DNA from: Nocardioides sp. dk884
GTDB lineage: Bacteria > Actinomycetota > Actinomycetes > Propionibacteriales > Nocardioidaceae
Direction: 5' to 3'
NCBI RefSeq assembly: GCF_009557055.1
Contig: NZ_CP045649.1
Coordinates: 3,571,501-3,635,500 of the forward strand
DNA: 64,000 nt
Positions within the stretch are counted from its first letter, which is position 1. The number at the start of each line of letters is the position of its first letter. Both the position numbers and the translations under genes were made by a program. This document shows positions 25,041 to 32,653 of the stretch, piece by piece. Under the pieces are notes generated by a model, which made no database searches, was not told the DNA's origin, and worked only from the letters and a program-made list of their open reading frames with translations.

Positions 25041-27881
25041 TCAGCTGCAGCCAGAGGTGCTGCCGCAGCCCTCGCACACGTGGCAGGAGCCGGCGGGGCG
25101 CATCTTGGTGCCGCAGGTGAAGCAGAGCGGGGAGTCGACCGCGGAGCCGGTGATCTTCTCCATGAGCTCGGCCGAGGTGTGGGCGTCGGCCGGGGCCGGC
25201 TTCGCCAGCGGGACGACCGGGGTGGTCGCGGCGGGCGCGTCCTCGATGAGCTCGGCGGCGGCGCCGGTCTCCTCCACCGACTCATACGAGCCGGTCTCGA
25301 GGTGGCGCTGACGCTCGTCGGCGGAGTAGATGCCCAGCGCAGCGCGCTGCTCGAAGGGCAAGTAGTCCAGGGCCAGGCGACGGAAGATGTAGTCCATGAT
25401 CGACTGCGACATCCGCACGTCCGGGTCGTCGGTGAGGCCGGCGGGCTCGAAGCGCAGGTTGGTGAACTTCGAGACGTAGGTCTCCAGCGGGACGCCGTAC
25501 TGCAGGCCGATCGAGACGGCGATCGAGAACGCGTCCATCACGCCCGACAGGGTCGAGCCCTGCTTGCCGAGCTTGAGGAAGACCTCGCCGAGCTCGCCGT
25601 CGTCGTGCGCACCGGAGGTCATGTAACCCTCGGCGCCGCCGACGGTGAACGACGTGGTGCGCGAGACGCGCGACTTGGGCAGGCGCTTGCGGGTCGGGGC
25701 GTAGACGACCTTCTCGACGACCTTGGTCTCGACCTCGGCCGGCTTGGCCTCGGTGCCCTTGTTCTCACCCTTGCCGCCGGACAGCGGCTGGCCGACCTTG
25801 CAGTTGTCGCGGTAGATCGCGGTGGCCTTGAGGCCGAGCTTCCAGGACTGCATGTAGACGTCCTCGATCTCCTCCACGGTCGCCGTCTCCGGCAGGTTGA
25901 CCGTCTTGGAGATCGCGCCGGACAGGAACGGCTGAGCCGCCGCCATCATCCGCACGTGGCCCATGGCCTTGAGGGCGCGGGCGCCCATCGCGCAGTCGAA
26001 GACCTCGTAGTGCTCGGTCTTGAGGCCGGGGGCGTCGATGACGTGGCCGTGCTCGGCGATGTACTCGACGATCGCCTCGATCTGCTCGGGCTGGTAGCCG
26101 AGCTTCTTGAGCGCGCGCGGCACCGTCTGGTTGACGATCTGCATCGAGCCGCCGCCGACGAGCTTCTTGAACTTGACCAGCGAGAAGTCCGGCTCGATGC
26201 CGGTGGTGTCGCAGTCCATCATGAAGCCGATGGTGCCGGTGGGCGCGAGCACCGAGGCCTGCGCGTTGCGGAAGCCGTTGGTCTCCCCCAGCGCGATGAC
26301 GTCGGCCCAGGCCTGGGTGGCGAGCGTGTGGACCTGCTCGTCGGCGACGTGCAGCGGACGCACGGTGTCGTTGGCCGCCTGGTGCTTGCGCATGACCCGC
26401 TTGTGGGCCTCGGCGTTGCGGGCGTAGCCGGCGTACGGGCCGACGATCGCGGCGAGCTCGGCGGAGCGCTTGTAGGAGGTGCCGGTCATCAGCGAGGTGA
26501 TGGTCGCGGCCATCGCACGACCGCCGTCGGAGTCGTAGCCCAGACCCATCGCCATCAGCAGCGCGCCGAGGTTGGCGTAGCCGATGCCGAGCTGGCGGTA
26601 GTCGCGGGTGGTCTCACCGATCGACTCGGTCGGGAAGTCGGCGAAGCAGATGGAGATGTCCATCGCGGTGATGATGAACTCCACGGCCTTCGCGAAGACC
26701 TCGCCGTCGAAGGTGTCGTCGTCCTTGAGGAACTTCAGCAGGTTCAGCGAGGCGAGGTTGCACGAGGAGTTGTCGAGCGACATGTACTCCGAGCACGGGT
26801 TGGATGCGGTGATCCGCCCGGTCTCGGGGTTGGTGTGCCAGTCGTTGATCGTGTCGTCGTACTGCAGACCCGGGTCGGCGCACTCCCAGGCGGCCTTGGA
26901 GATCTTGCGGAACAGCTCACGGGCGTCGACGCGCTCGATGATCTCGCCGGTGGTGCGCGAGCGCAGACCGAAGTCGGTGCCCTCCTCCACGGCGCGCATG
27001 AACTCATCGGAGACACGGACCGAGTTGTTGGCGTTCTGGTACTGGACCGAGGTGATGTCCTTGCCGCCGAGGTCCATGTCGAACCCGGCGTCGCGCAGCG
27101 CGCGGATCTTGTCCTCCTCGCGCGCCTTGGTCTCGACGAACTCCTCGATGTCGGGGTGGTCCACGTCCAGCACGACCATCTTGGCGGCGCGACGGGTGGC
27201 GCCACCGGACTTGATCGTGCCGGCGGAGGCGTCGGCACCGCGCATGAAGGAGACCGGACCGGAGGCGGTGCCACCGGAGGAGCGCAGCAGCTCCTTGGAG
27301 GAGCGGATGCGGGAGATGTTGAGGCCGGCACCGGAGCCGCCCTTGAAGATGAACCCCTCCTCCTTGTACCAGTTCAGGATCGAGTCCATGGAGTCGTCGA
27401 CGGAGAGGATGAAGCAGGCGGAGACCTGCTGGGGCGACTCGGTGCCGACGTTGAACCAGACGGGGCTGTTGAAGGAGAAGTACTGGTGCACGAGCAGCCA
27501 GGTGAGCTCGTGCTCGAAGACCTCGGCGTCCGCCGCGCTGGCGAAGTAGCCGTTCTCGAGGCCGGCCTTGGTGTAGGTGTGCACCACCCGGTCGATGAGC
27601 TGCTTGAGACCGTTCTCGCGGGAGTCGGTGCCGACGGCGCCACGGAAGTACTTGGTGGTCACGATGGTCGAGGCGTTGACCGACCAGAAGTCGGGGAACT
27701 CGACGTCGCGCTGCTCGAAGACGGTCTCACCGGTGCGCCAGTTGGTCTGGACGACGTCGCGACGCTCCCAGTTGATCTCGTCGTAGGGGTGCACCCCCGC
27801 GGTGCTGAACACCCGCTCGACCTTCAGGCCCTTCTTCGCGGCCTTGCGCCCCCTGGTTGCGCTGGTGACCGTCTCCGTCAT
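25041..27881 (-). CDS. nrdJ: Vitamin B12-dependent ribonucleotide reductase (class II)
   Basis: A 946-residue class II ribonucleotide reductase that makes deoxyribonucleotides using adenosylcobalamin, with or without oxygen. Visible are SFNSPVWFNVG, the NPCSEYMSLDNSSCNLASLN loop with the radical Cys, PTGTIGFMMDCDTTGIEPD, and a C-terminal Cys-rich tail with CFTCGTK and CEGCGSTSGC for redox exchange. The start with GAGGAG 7 nt upstream (MTETVTS) is chosen over an ATG 51 nt earlier. It follows nrdR on the same strand, and the intergenic leader is strongly structured. NrdR probably represses both. Confidence 0.97.
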   Translation of the reverse strand: MTETVTSATRGRKAAKKGLKVERVFSTAGVHPYDEINWERRDVVQTNWRTGETVFEQRDVEFPDFWSVNASTIVTTKYFRGAVGTDSRENGLKQLIDRVVHTYTKAGLENGYFASAADAEVFEHELTWLLVHQYFSFNSPVWFNVGTESPQQVSACFILSVDDSMDSILNWYKEEGFIFKGGSGAGLNISRIRSSKELLRSSGGTASGPVSFMRGADASAGTIKSGGATRRAAKMVVLDVDHPDIEEFVETKAREEDKIRALRDAGFDMDLGGKDITSVQYQNANNSVRVSDEFMRAVEEGTDFGLRSRTTGEIIERVDARELFRKISKAAWECADPGLQYDDTINDWHTNPETGRITASNPCSEYMSLDNSSCNLASLNLLKFLKDDDTFDGEVFAKAVEFIITAMDISICFADFPTESIGETTRDYRQLGIGYANLGALLMAMGLGYDSDGGRAMAATITSLMTGTSYKRSAELAAIVGPYAGYARNAEAHKRVMRKHQAANDTVRPLHVADEQVHTLATQAWADVIALGETNGFRNAQASVLAPTGTIGFMMDCDTTGIEPDFSLVKFKKLVGGGSMQIVNQTVPRALKKLGYQPEQIEAIVEYIAEHGHVIDAPGLKTEHYEVFDCAMGARALKAMGHVRMMAAAQPFLSGAISKTVNLPETATVEEIEDVYMQSWKLGLKATAIYRDNCKVGQPLSGGKGENKGTEAKPAEVETKVVEKVVYAPTRKRLPKSRVSRTTSFTVGGAEGYMTSGAHDDGELGEVFLKLGKQGSTLSGVMDAFSIAVSIGLQYGVPLETYVSKFTNLRFEPAGLTDDPDVRMSQSIMDYIFRRLALDYLPFEQRAALGIYSADERQRHLETGSYESVEETGAAAELIEDAPAATTPVVPLAKPAPADAHTSAELMEKITGSAVDSPLCFTCGTKMRPAGSCHVCEGCGSTSGCS

Positions 27882-27950
27882 GCCCGTCTCCTCTGATGCG
27901 TCGTGGCTCGTGCTGCTGGTGGTGGTGCTCATGCTGTGGTGGTGCTCCGG

Positions 27951-28047
27951 TCGGTGCTCTCACTGTCGATGGTCTCTCCGAGCACCGACAGTGGCGGGGG
28001 AAGCTGGTGGAAGGCCCGGTGCGCAGCTTCCCCACTACGCACCGGGC
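27951..28047 (-). promoter_or_regulatory. Structured RNA leader between nrdR and nrdJ (pseudoknot-capable)
   Basis: Four perfect complementary pairs lie here in an interleaved order. GCCCGGTGCG (28014-28023) pairs with CGCACCGGGC (28038-28047). Between its arms lies CAGCTTCCCC (28024-28033), which pairs with GGGGAAGCTG (27997-28006): an H-type pseudoknot layout. Further on CACTGTCG (27961-27968) pairs with CGACAGTG (27986-27993), competing with TCGGTGCTC (27951-27959) paired with GAGCACCGA (27980-27988). No T tract. No known riboswitch class fits fully. Confidence 0.55.
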
Positions 28048-28058
28048 TGTTCGAGAGG

Positions 28059-28532
28059 TCAGCCCGATGCGGCGGGCTGGCCGGGACTCCGCTCGGCGCG
28101 GAGCGTGGCGATCTCGGCGGCGAAGTCGTCCGCCGACTCGAAGGCGCGATAGACGCTGGCGAAGCGCAGGTAGGCCACCTCGTCGAGCTCGCGCAGCGGG
28201 CCGAGGATCGCCAGGCCCACCTCGTGGGCCGGGATCTCCGCCTGACCGGCGAGCCGCAGGGCGTCCTCGACCGCCTGACCGAGGCAGGCGAGCTGGTCCT
28301 CGCTCACGGGCCGGCCCTTGCAGGCCTTGCGCACCCCGGACACCGCCTTCTCCCGGGTGAACGGCTCGCTCGCGCCGGAGCGCTTGAGGACCATCAGCTG
28401 CATGAGCTCGACGGTCGAGAACCGCTTGGCGCAGGACCCGCAGGTGCGGCGTCGCCGGATCGAGCCCCCGTCGTCCGCGACCCGGGAGTCGATCACCCGG
28501 GTGTCGGTGTTCCGGCAGTAGGGACAGTGCAT
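28059..28532 (-). CDS. nrdR: Transcriptional repressor NrdR
   Basis: A 157-residue NrdR, the ATP/dATP-sensing repressor of ribonucleotide reductase genes. The N-terminal zinc ribbon has [17 protein letters not shown] and [12 protein letters not shown] (four Cys). An ATP-cone follows ([25 protein letters not shown] onward). The length is standard. Two NrdR boxes lie upstream in its own promoter region, so it should repress itself and nrdJ when dATP is plentiful. GAGG lies 9 nt before the ATG. Confidence 0.97.
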   Translation of the reverse strand: MHCPYCRNTDTRVIDSRVADDGGSIRRRRTCGSCAKRFSTVELMQLMVLKRSGASEPFTREKAVSGVRKACKGRPVSEDQLACLGQAVEDALRLAGQAEIPAHEVGLAILGPLRELDEVAYLRFASVYRAFESADDFAAEIATLRAERSPGQPAASG

Positions 28533-28618
28533 CCGGGGCTCCTCTCAGGCGCGCCACAACAGCCCGGGGCGGAAGTGCCTCAGGGTGTGGATAACGGGGG
28601 GTCTGCTGTGTAGAACTC

Positions 28619-28634
28619 ACTCACATCTGTGAGT
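28619..28634. promoter_or_regulatory. Inverted repeat ACTCACA-TC-TGTGAGT
   Basis: Perfect 7-bp arms around a 2-bp centre, 86 bp upstream of nrdR and 20 bp from the nearer NrdR box. Likely a protein-binding site or part of the nrdR leader; no regulator identified. Confidence 0.4.
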
Positions 28635-28653
28635 CTTGCGCCGCTGAGCTGTG

Positions 28654-28696
28654 CACTAGATGTGGATAACTACAGCGCTGTAAGTACTAGATGTAG
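28654..28696 (-). promoter_or_regulatory. Two NrdR boxes upstream of nrdR-nrdJ
   Basis: CACTAGATGTGG (28654-28665) and TACTAGATGTAG (28685-28696) share CTAGATGT and start 31 bp apart, three helical turns, as expected for cooperative NrdR binding. Between them lies the perfect palindrome TACAGCGCTGTA (28671-28682). They sit about 120 bp upstream of nrdR and probably cover the promoter of nrdR-nrdJ. Confidence 0.7.
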
Positions 28697-28938
28697 GGGT
28701 AACCGTACGCGTGCGGCGGATCCTCTGCAAGCCCGCGCGACACGATCGAGGCCCCCGGTACGGACCGCCTTCGAAACCGCAGGTCAGAGCCCTGCCAGCC
28801 TTCGCCGGACGCCGGCGCGACACCGCAAGCGGCACGGATCAGGCGCGAATCGGACGCCGCACGGACGTGGCTCAAAAGGGGCGGGGTCGACGTGCGGGTC
28901 GCCGAGCGCCCGGGCGCGCGATCAGCGACAATGACCCC

Positions 28939-29325
28939 GTGGCAAGCAAGGGCAAGCGGGCGGGTTCGAGGCGGGGCACCAAGAAGACTCCGACGGTGCA
29001 GCCACGCCTGCTCGCCCTGGCCGGAGGCGTGACGCTGGCCGTCATCGCCTGGGGATACCTCGTCTACGCCGCGATCGACTTCGGTGCCAGCGCGCGCGGC
29101 GGCGACTCCGGAGGCTGGTGGCTCCTGGCGCTCGCCTCGACCGGCGCCGTGGCCTGCCTGTTTGTGGCCCTCATGCTCATCGCACGCCTGCTGCGCGAGC
29201 TCTGCCTCACCTCCGGCCCCTCCTCGTCGCCCGATCCCGCAGCCGCCCCGACGCAGGACCCCGTCGCCGCGAGCACCCCGGCGACACGCACGACGGTGCC
29301 AGGCGGACGACGCGCGGCCCGCTGA
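28939..29325 (+). CDS. Small two-TM membrane protein
   Basis: A 128-residue protein with a basic N-terminus (ASKGKRAGSRRGTKKT), two transmembrane helices (about residues 24-46 and 58-84) and a disordered Pro/Ala/Thr-rich C-terminus. Function unknown. It is divergent from nrdR and convergent with the LysM gene. The GTG start has no Shine-Dalgarno; GACAAT lies 6 nt upstream, suggesting a leaderless message. Confidence 0.7.
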   Translation: MASKGKRAGSRRGTKKTPTVQPRLLALAGGVTLAVIAWGYLVYAAIDFGASARGGDSGGWWLLALASTGAVACLFVALMLIARLLRELCLTSGPSSSPDPAAAPTQDPVAASTPATRTTVPGGRRAAR

Positions 29326-29349
29326 ACGACCTCGACCTCGAGGAACGAC

Positions 29350-29381
29350 CAGGGGGCGGAGCCATCAGGCTCCGCCCCCTG
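29350..29381. terminator. Bidirectional terminator between membrane protein and LysM genes
   Basis: A perfect 14-bp stem with a 4-nt ATCA loop (29350-29363 with 29368-29381), followed by a pyrimidine run TCTTCCCCT on the plus side. The flanking genes are convergent. Confidence 0.85.
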
Positions 29382-29434
29382 TCTTCCCCTGCTCGCCGGT
29401 CGGGGTCGAGGCGACCGGCGATGTCTGGCGTGCC

Positions 29435-29782
29435 TCAGCTGGTGGGCACCGCGAGGCGCTGACCGGCGACGAGCATCGTGGAGTCGAGGGCGTTGAGCCG
29501 CTCGATGTGGCGCATCTCCTCGCGCACGTCACCGTCGTCGCTGAGCTCGGCGGCGATGTCCCACAGGGTCTGACCGGTGCCGACCGTGATGATCTCCGTG
29601 GGCTCCGCCGAGCCCCTCTCCGCCGTCGCCATCGAGCCGCCGGCGAGGGCGAACCCGACGCCCAGCAGGACCGCCACGCAGAACAGGAAGACCACCACGC
29701 GGCCTCGGCGGGTCAGCCGCACGGACCGGCCGGTCGCCGGACGAGAGGTGATGATCATGGTCGTGGGGTTCAGCGTGCTCAT
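29435..29782 (-). CDS. LysM protein, SOS cell-division inhibitor (YneA/ChiZ-like)
   Basis: A 115-residue membrane-anchored protein: a basic N-terminus ([10 protein letters not shown]), one transmembrane helix ([21 protein letters not shown]) and a C-terminal extracytoplasmic LysM domain ([16 protein letters not shown] to [17 protein letters not shown]) that binds peptidoglycan. The arrangement divergent from lexA and beside nrdR is the same as for Rv2719c (ChiZ) in Mycobacterium tuberculosis and resembles YneA in Bacillus, both SOS-induced proteins that delay division. That role is inferred from architecture, synteny and the SOS boxes upstream. AGGAG lies 7 nt before the ATG. Confidence 0.85.
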   Translation of the reverse strand: MSTLNPTTMIITSRPATGRSVRLTRRGRVVVFLFCVAVLLGVGFALAGGSMATAERGSAEPTEIITVGTGQTLWDIAAELSDDGDVREEMRHIERLNALDSTMLVAGQRLAVPTS

Positions 29783-29883
29783 CGTGGCTCCTGGGGAAGT
29801 GGTGTCAGCCTCGGATCGCGGCGTCGAGAAGATGTCTAACGCCCGCCACCGACAGTCCCGCCGAAACGGGACCGGATCGACGT

Positions 29884-29915
29884 TCGACCAGACGTTCGAT
29901 CGAACACATGTACGA
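29884..29915. promoter_or_regulatory. Two abutting SOS (LexA) boxes
   Basis: TCGACC-AGAC-GTTCGA (29884-29899) and TCGAAC-ACAT-GTACGA (29900-29915) each differ by one base from the actinobacterial SOS consensus TCGAAC-N4-GTTCGA and touch end to end. They are nearest the LysM gene and probably control it. Confidence 0.7.
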
Positions 29916-29951
29916 CGCTAGAGCAGGTGTTCGAGGAACGCAAGCATCTGG

Positions 29952-29967
29952 GCGAACGAATGTTCGA
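29952..29967. promoter_or_regulatory. SOS (LexA) box
   Basis: GCGAAC-GAAT-GTTCGA, one mismatch to TCGAAC-N4-GTTCGA, in the middle of the LysM-lexA intergenic region. Confidence 0.65.
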
Positions 29968-30012
29968 CGCATCGCCCGTCTCGGCCGCGCAGGCAGGCCC
30001 GCGACACGCACT

Positions 30013-30054
30013 TCGAACAGATGTTTGAACTCTGGGGGTGGATGTCGCTACGGT
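30013..30054 (+). promoter_or_regulatory. lexA promoter with overlapping SOS box
   Basis: TCGAAC-AGAT-GTTTGA (30013-30028) is a one-mismatch SOS box. TTGAAC (30025-30030) overlaps it as a -35, and TACGGT (30049-30054) follows as -10 after an 18-bp spacer. LexA bound here would block its own promoter. Confidence 0.65.
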
Positions 30055-30138
30055 GGCCCTCACGCCACCGGACCCGGGACGACGCCCGATCCGCCGGAGG
30101 CGCGGACAACCCGGACGACGACCCGAGGGAAGGCACAG

Positions 30139-30861
30139 ATGGCCAAGAAGAAGAGCGACGGGGTCGCTGAGCTCCCCGACGGTCCTGCTGACGCGACCGG
30201 ACTCACCCCGCGCCAGGTGCGGGTGCTCACCCACATCACCGACTGCATCGAGAAGCGCGGCTACCCGCCGAGCATGCGCGAGATCGGTCAGGCCGTCGGC
30301 CTGACCAGCTCCTCGAGCGTGGCGCACCAGCTGAAGGTCCTCGAGCAGAAGGGCTTCATCAAGCGCGACCCGCACCGTCCGCGTGCCCTGGAGGTGTTCC
30401 TGCCCGAGGTGATGGCCGCCCGCAAGGCCATGTCCTCGGGCGAGGGCTCCTCGGTTGACGAGACCGGCATCGGCGACAGCGTGCCGGCCCCCTCCTACGT
30501 GCCGGTGGTGGGCCGTATCGCCGCAGGCGGGCCGATCCTCGCCGAGGAGCGGGTCGAGGACGTCTTCCCGCTCCCACGTCAGCTGGTCGGTGACGGACAG
30601 CTGTTCCTGCTCGAGGTCTCCGGTGACTCGATGATCGACGCGGCGGTGTGCAACGGCGACTACGTGGTGATCCGCCAGCAGCAGACCGCCAACAACGGCG
30701 ACATGGTGGCCGCTCTGATCGAGGGCGAGGCCACCGTGAAGACCTTCCAGCGCAAGGACGGCAAGGTCTGGCTGCTCCCCCACAACGACGCCTACGAGCC
30801 CATCGACGGCACCCACGCCTCGATCCTGGGCAAGGTCACCGCGGTCCTGCGCCGGGTCTGA
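30139..30861 (+). CDS. lexA: SOS response repressor LexA
   Basis: A 240-residue LexA. The N-terminal winged helix spans about residues 21-90 ([40 protein letters not shown]). The C-terminal S24 peptidase domain has the self-cleavage bond Ala129-Gly130 in RIAAGGP, the catalytic Ser164 in SGDSMID and Lys201 in TVKTFQRK. RecA-stimulated cleavage would relieve repression of SOS genes. GAGGGAAGG precedes the ATG. Four SOS boxes lie in the upstream region shared with the LysM gene. Confidence 0.97.
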   Translation: MAKKKSDGVAELPDGPADATGLTPRQVRVLTHITDCIEKRGYPPSMREIGQAVGLTSSSSVAHQLKVLEQKGFIKRDPHRPRALEVFLPEVMAARKAMSSGEGSSVDETGIGDSVPAPSYVPVVGRIAAGGPILAEERVEDVFPLPRQLVGDGQLFLLEVSGDSMIDAAVCNGDYVVIRQQQTANNGDMVAALIEGEATVKTFQRKDGKVWLLPHNDAYEPIDGTHASILGKVTAVLRRV

Positions 30862-30925
30862 GGTCCCTCGCGCCGGGTCCGTGGCGAGTCCGAGCCGGGC
30901 CGGCACGGGGTGACAGGATCACCTC

Positions 30926-32614
30926 GTGCCAGCCCCTCGCGCCGCCCGGCGGCGCCCGTCCTCGCCCGGCCCCTGCCGAGCACGCGCCCTGGGCCTTCCA
31001 GCGCTCTGCCTCGCCGTCCTCACCGCCCTCGCCCCGACCCCGGCACACGCCGATCCCGGCCCGCCTCGCTCGGCTGGCCCCTCGGCTGGCCCCGCGACCG
31101 GCTCGGCGACGACCCCGCTGAGCGTGCCCACCGAGGCGGTGCCGCTGCGCCGGGCCCGGGCCGCCCTGGCCGGGGCACGCCGCGCGCTGGCCCCCGAGTC
31201 CAGCGGCCTGCGCGCTGGCGACGCCACGATCGCCCTGCGGGACCTGGCACTCACCCTGGATGCCCTGCCGGCCGGCGAGCGCGCCGCAGCGCGACGCCTG
31301 CTCGCCCGACCCACCGACGGCCGCGCGGATCCCGCCGGTCACGGGTGGGGCCCTCGCGCCGCACCGCGGGTGCGCTGCACCGCGGTCCTCTGCGTGCACT
31401 GGGCGTCGAACCCGGCGAGCGCGGACAGCCCCGACCTCGCCGACCTCTCCGGCAACGGGGTGCCCGACCAGGTCGACCTGGTGCTGGACACCCTCGTCTC
31501 GGTGCACGCGCGCCTGCGGTCGGCGGGATACCGGGCGCCGCTCGGCGACGGCCCGCTCGGCGGTGACGCCCGCACGGACATCTACCTTGCCGACATCGGC
31601 GACCAGGGGCTGTACGGCTACTGCGCGAGCGACGCTCCTGTCCCGGTCATCGGCGCCAACGCCCGTGCGGCCTACTGCGTGCTCGACGACGACTACGACG
31701 GCACGCAGTTCCCGGGCAACACGCCGCTGGAGAACCTCCAGGTGACAGCGGCCCACGAGTACTTCCACGCCGTGCAGTTCGCCTACGACGCCACCCAGGA
31801 CGCCTGGCTCATGGAGGCCACCGCCGCCTGGGTCGAGGACGAGCTGTTCGACGACGTCGACGACAACCGCCAGTACCTGCACCGCAGCCCGCTGCGCCAG
31901 CCGAGGCGTTCCCTGGACGACCGCGGCCGGGCGGACCGCGCCGACGCGCTGCGGGTCTACGGGAGCTGGATCTTCTTCCGTTGGCTCGGCGAGCGGCTGC
32001 CGACCGCGCAGGGGGGTCTGGCGACAGTGGTCCGCGACATCTGGGAGGCCGCGGACTCCACAGGGCCGCACGTCCAGGACCACTCCCTGGCCGCGATCAG
32101 CACCGTGCTGCGCGCCCGCGGGACGACCCTGCCCGCGGCGCTGGCGGGCTTCGCCGCCGACAACCTCGCCCCCGCGGCGTCGTACGACGAGGGGCGGGGC
32201 TACCCCGCGGCCCGGCCGGTCGCGGCGCTGGGCGTCGGCCGGGCCGCCGTCCGGCACCGGGTGCGCCTGGACCACCTCGCCTCGGCCAGTGTCCGGCTCA
32301 CCCCGGCCACCACGCTGCGCGGGCGCGGATGGCGGCTGCGACTTCGCCTGGACCTGCCGCCACGAGCCAGCGCGCCGGCGGCCGTGGTGACCACGCTCGC
32401 CGCCGACGGCACCCGCACCCGGCACCGCGTCGCCCTGGACCGCACCGGCGCAGGACGGATCGCCGTCCCGTTGGCGGGGGTGCGCCACGTCGACGTCACG
32501 CTGGTCAACGCCAGCACCCGGCTCACCTGCTGGCGTGGCAGCCGCTTCTCCTGCGCGGGCACACCGACCGACGATGCTCGGCGCTTCTCCCTGGTCGCTC
32601 GCGCGGTGCGTTGA
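30926..32614 (+). CDS. Secreted putative metalloprotease, MXAN_6640-like
   Basis: A 562-residue exported protein. An Arg-rich N-terminus and hydrophobic core (ALGLPALCLAVLTALAPTPAHAD) form a signal peptide. The zinc motif HEYFH in VTAAHEYFHAVQFAYD lies near residue 278, with a downstream Glu-rich ATAAWVEDELFDDVDD that could supply the third ligand. The region GNGVPDQVDLVLDTL before it is typical of the MXAN_6640-type family known from actinobacteria and myxobacteria. The C-terminal third is beta-rich and probably a carbohydrate- or cell-binding domain. Substrates are unknown. The GTG start lacks a Shine-Dalgarno; CAGGAT lies 6 nt upstream. Confidence 0.75.
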   Translation: MPAPRAARRRPSSPGPCRARALGLPALCLAVLTALAPTPAHADPGPPRSAGPSAGPATGSATTPLSVPTEAVPLRRARAALAGARRALAPESSGLRAGDATIALRDLALTLDALPAGERAAARRLLARPTDGRADPAGHGWGPRAAPRVRCTAVLCVHWASNPASADSPDLADLSGNGVPDQVDLVLDTLVSVHARLRSAGYRAPLGDGPLGGDARTDIYLADIGDQGLYGYCASDAPVPVIGANARAAYCVLDDDYDGTQFPGNTPLENLQVTAAHEYFHAVQFAYDATQDAWLMEATAAWVEDELFDDVDDNRQYLHRSPLRQPRRSLDDRGRADRADALRVYGSWIFFRWLGERLPTAQGGLATVVRDIWEAADSTGPHVQDHSLAAISTVLRARGTTLPAALAGFAADNLAPAASYDEGRGYPAARPVAALGVGRAAVRHRVRLDHLASASVRLTPATTLRGRGWRLRLRLDLPPRASAPAAVVTTLAADGTRTRHRVALDRTGAGRIAVPLAGVRHVDVTLVNASTRLTCWRGSRFSCAGTPTDDARRFSLVARAVR

Positions 32615-32653
32615 GCCGACCGCCGACCGGCGACCGACGGTCGACGGCGAGCC

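Larger units (their letters stand above)
28533..28938. other. 406-bp intergenic region between nrdR and a small membrane protein
   Basis: This region holds the inverted repeat at 28619, the two NrdR boxes and the central palindrome (listed separately), and at its right end GACAAT 6 nt before the GTG of the membrane protein. Between 28697 and 28926 I see nothing that I would call a gene. Confidence 0.5.

Noticed and set aside
24849..27896. A 1015-residue open frame on the plus strand opposite nrdJ
   Set aside because: Codon shadow of nrdJ: high third-position GC keeps the antisense frame open; composition is Gly/Leu/Asp/Val-rich without known domains. The same applies to long antisense frames opposite katA, terC, tctAB, the metalloprotease and miaB.
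27951..28047. Cobalamin riboswitch upstream of nrdJ
   Set aside because: GGGGAA and CCCCGCCACTGT resemble parts of the core, but GGTGNAA and the correct order of helices are missing, and B12-sensing control of a B12-dependent enzyme is not the known logic. Kept as an unclassified structured leader.
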